From a virus: a DNA stretch of 47,635 nucleotides. Below the pieces are notes generated by a model. That model was not told the DNA's origin, searched no databases, and was given only the letters and a program-made list of their open reading frames with translations. A program made the position numbers and the translations under genes. Below are positions 47,591 through 47,635 of this stretch, in pieces. Where the stretch lies: IMG/VR virus record IMGVR_UViG_3300025087_000989, positions 1-47,635 of that record; one strand, given 5' to 3'. Every line of letters starts with the position of its first letter. The stretch's first letter is position 1.

Positions 47591-47635
47591 ATGGACCTAT
47601 CCCATATTGCCCAGCCGTGCCGCCACATGGCCATC
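47591..47635 (+). CDS. Partial gene, 5' end only (possibly ParB-like)
   Basis: Fifteen codons from an ATG at 47591 run off the window (start MDLSHIAQPCRHMAI). The pattern DLSHIAQP-x-R-x-x-A-I recalls the start of phage ParB-like/DNA-modification proteins (IAEPLRxLAVPI), but the piece is too short for a firm call. No strong ribosome site is seen; the stop of the previous gene is five bases away. Confidence 0.3.
   Translation, partial: MDLSHIAQPCRHMAI

Noticed and set aside
1-47635. tRNA or rRNA genes, insertion sequences, diversity-generating retroelement
   Set aside because: No cloverleaf-like sequence, transposase, reverse transcriptase or template/variable repeat was seen.

Overview
The window reads as part of a tailed phage (myovirus) genome or prophage, probably of a Gram-negative host because two phage genes encode lipobox lipoproteins. 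The head and tail genes follow phage Mu order: terminase, portal and MuF, protease and scaffold, head, DUF1320, gpG, sheath, tube, chaperone with frameshift, tape measure, hub, spike. No transposase, integrase, tRNA, rRNA or endolysin is visible. The replication genes are not Mu-like: a P4/D5-type primase-helicase, a RecD2 helicase, a RecE-like exonuclease, a RecT annealase and an ERCC4 nuclease. Both window ends cut through genes.

Layout. (1) 1-9027, plus strand, strongly AT-rich: a glycan-synthesis cassette with a multi-domain glycosyltransferase, a pyruvyltransferase-family protein, further glycosyltransferases, several methyltransferase-like genes, a B12-type radical SAM enzyme, a hexapeptide acyltransferase and a UDP-sugar epimerase. 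From the radical SAM gene on, the genes are coupled by 4-base start/stop overlaps. (2) 9024-11665, still AT-rich: a good sigma70-type promoter, a lipoprotein, a structural-like protein and a long tail-fibre-like protein. (3) 11668-16015, plus strand: composition turns abruptly GC-rich within about 50 bases inside a fibre/beta-helix gene. Tail and fibre genes follow, interleaved with small membrane and cysteine-rich proteins, ending at an intrinsic terminator. (4) 16015-28311, minus strand: one long early operon for replication, recombination and accessory functions. (5) 28312-29161: the only long gap, with divergent promoters, repeats and inverted repeats. It is the best candidate for control region and replication origin. 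(6) 29162-47635, plus strand: packaging, head and tail genes, with a small HTH regulator that has its own promoter, ending in a group of small membrane/lipoprotein genes.

Working together: the leftward operon would express replication and recombination genes early and the rightward operon would build the virion. The promoter of the leftward operon and the promoter of the HTH gene inside the tail operon share an almost identical 16-base core, which suggests one regulator acts on both. The glycan cassette sits next to fibre genes, so it may decorate the virion or alter host surface sugars; this is inference. Unusual features include a portal-MuF fusion, a decoration protein extended into a fibre-like protein, a nested scaffold start, an A-AAA-AAA frameshift site, an apparent AUA start, a hairpin that covers the ribosome site of the small terminase gene, and two genes that look broken by single slippage events.
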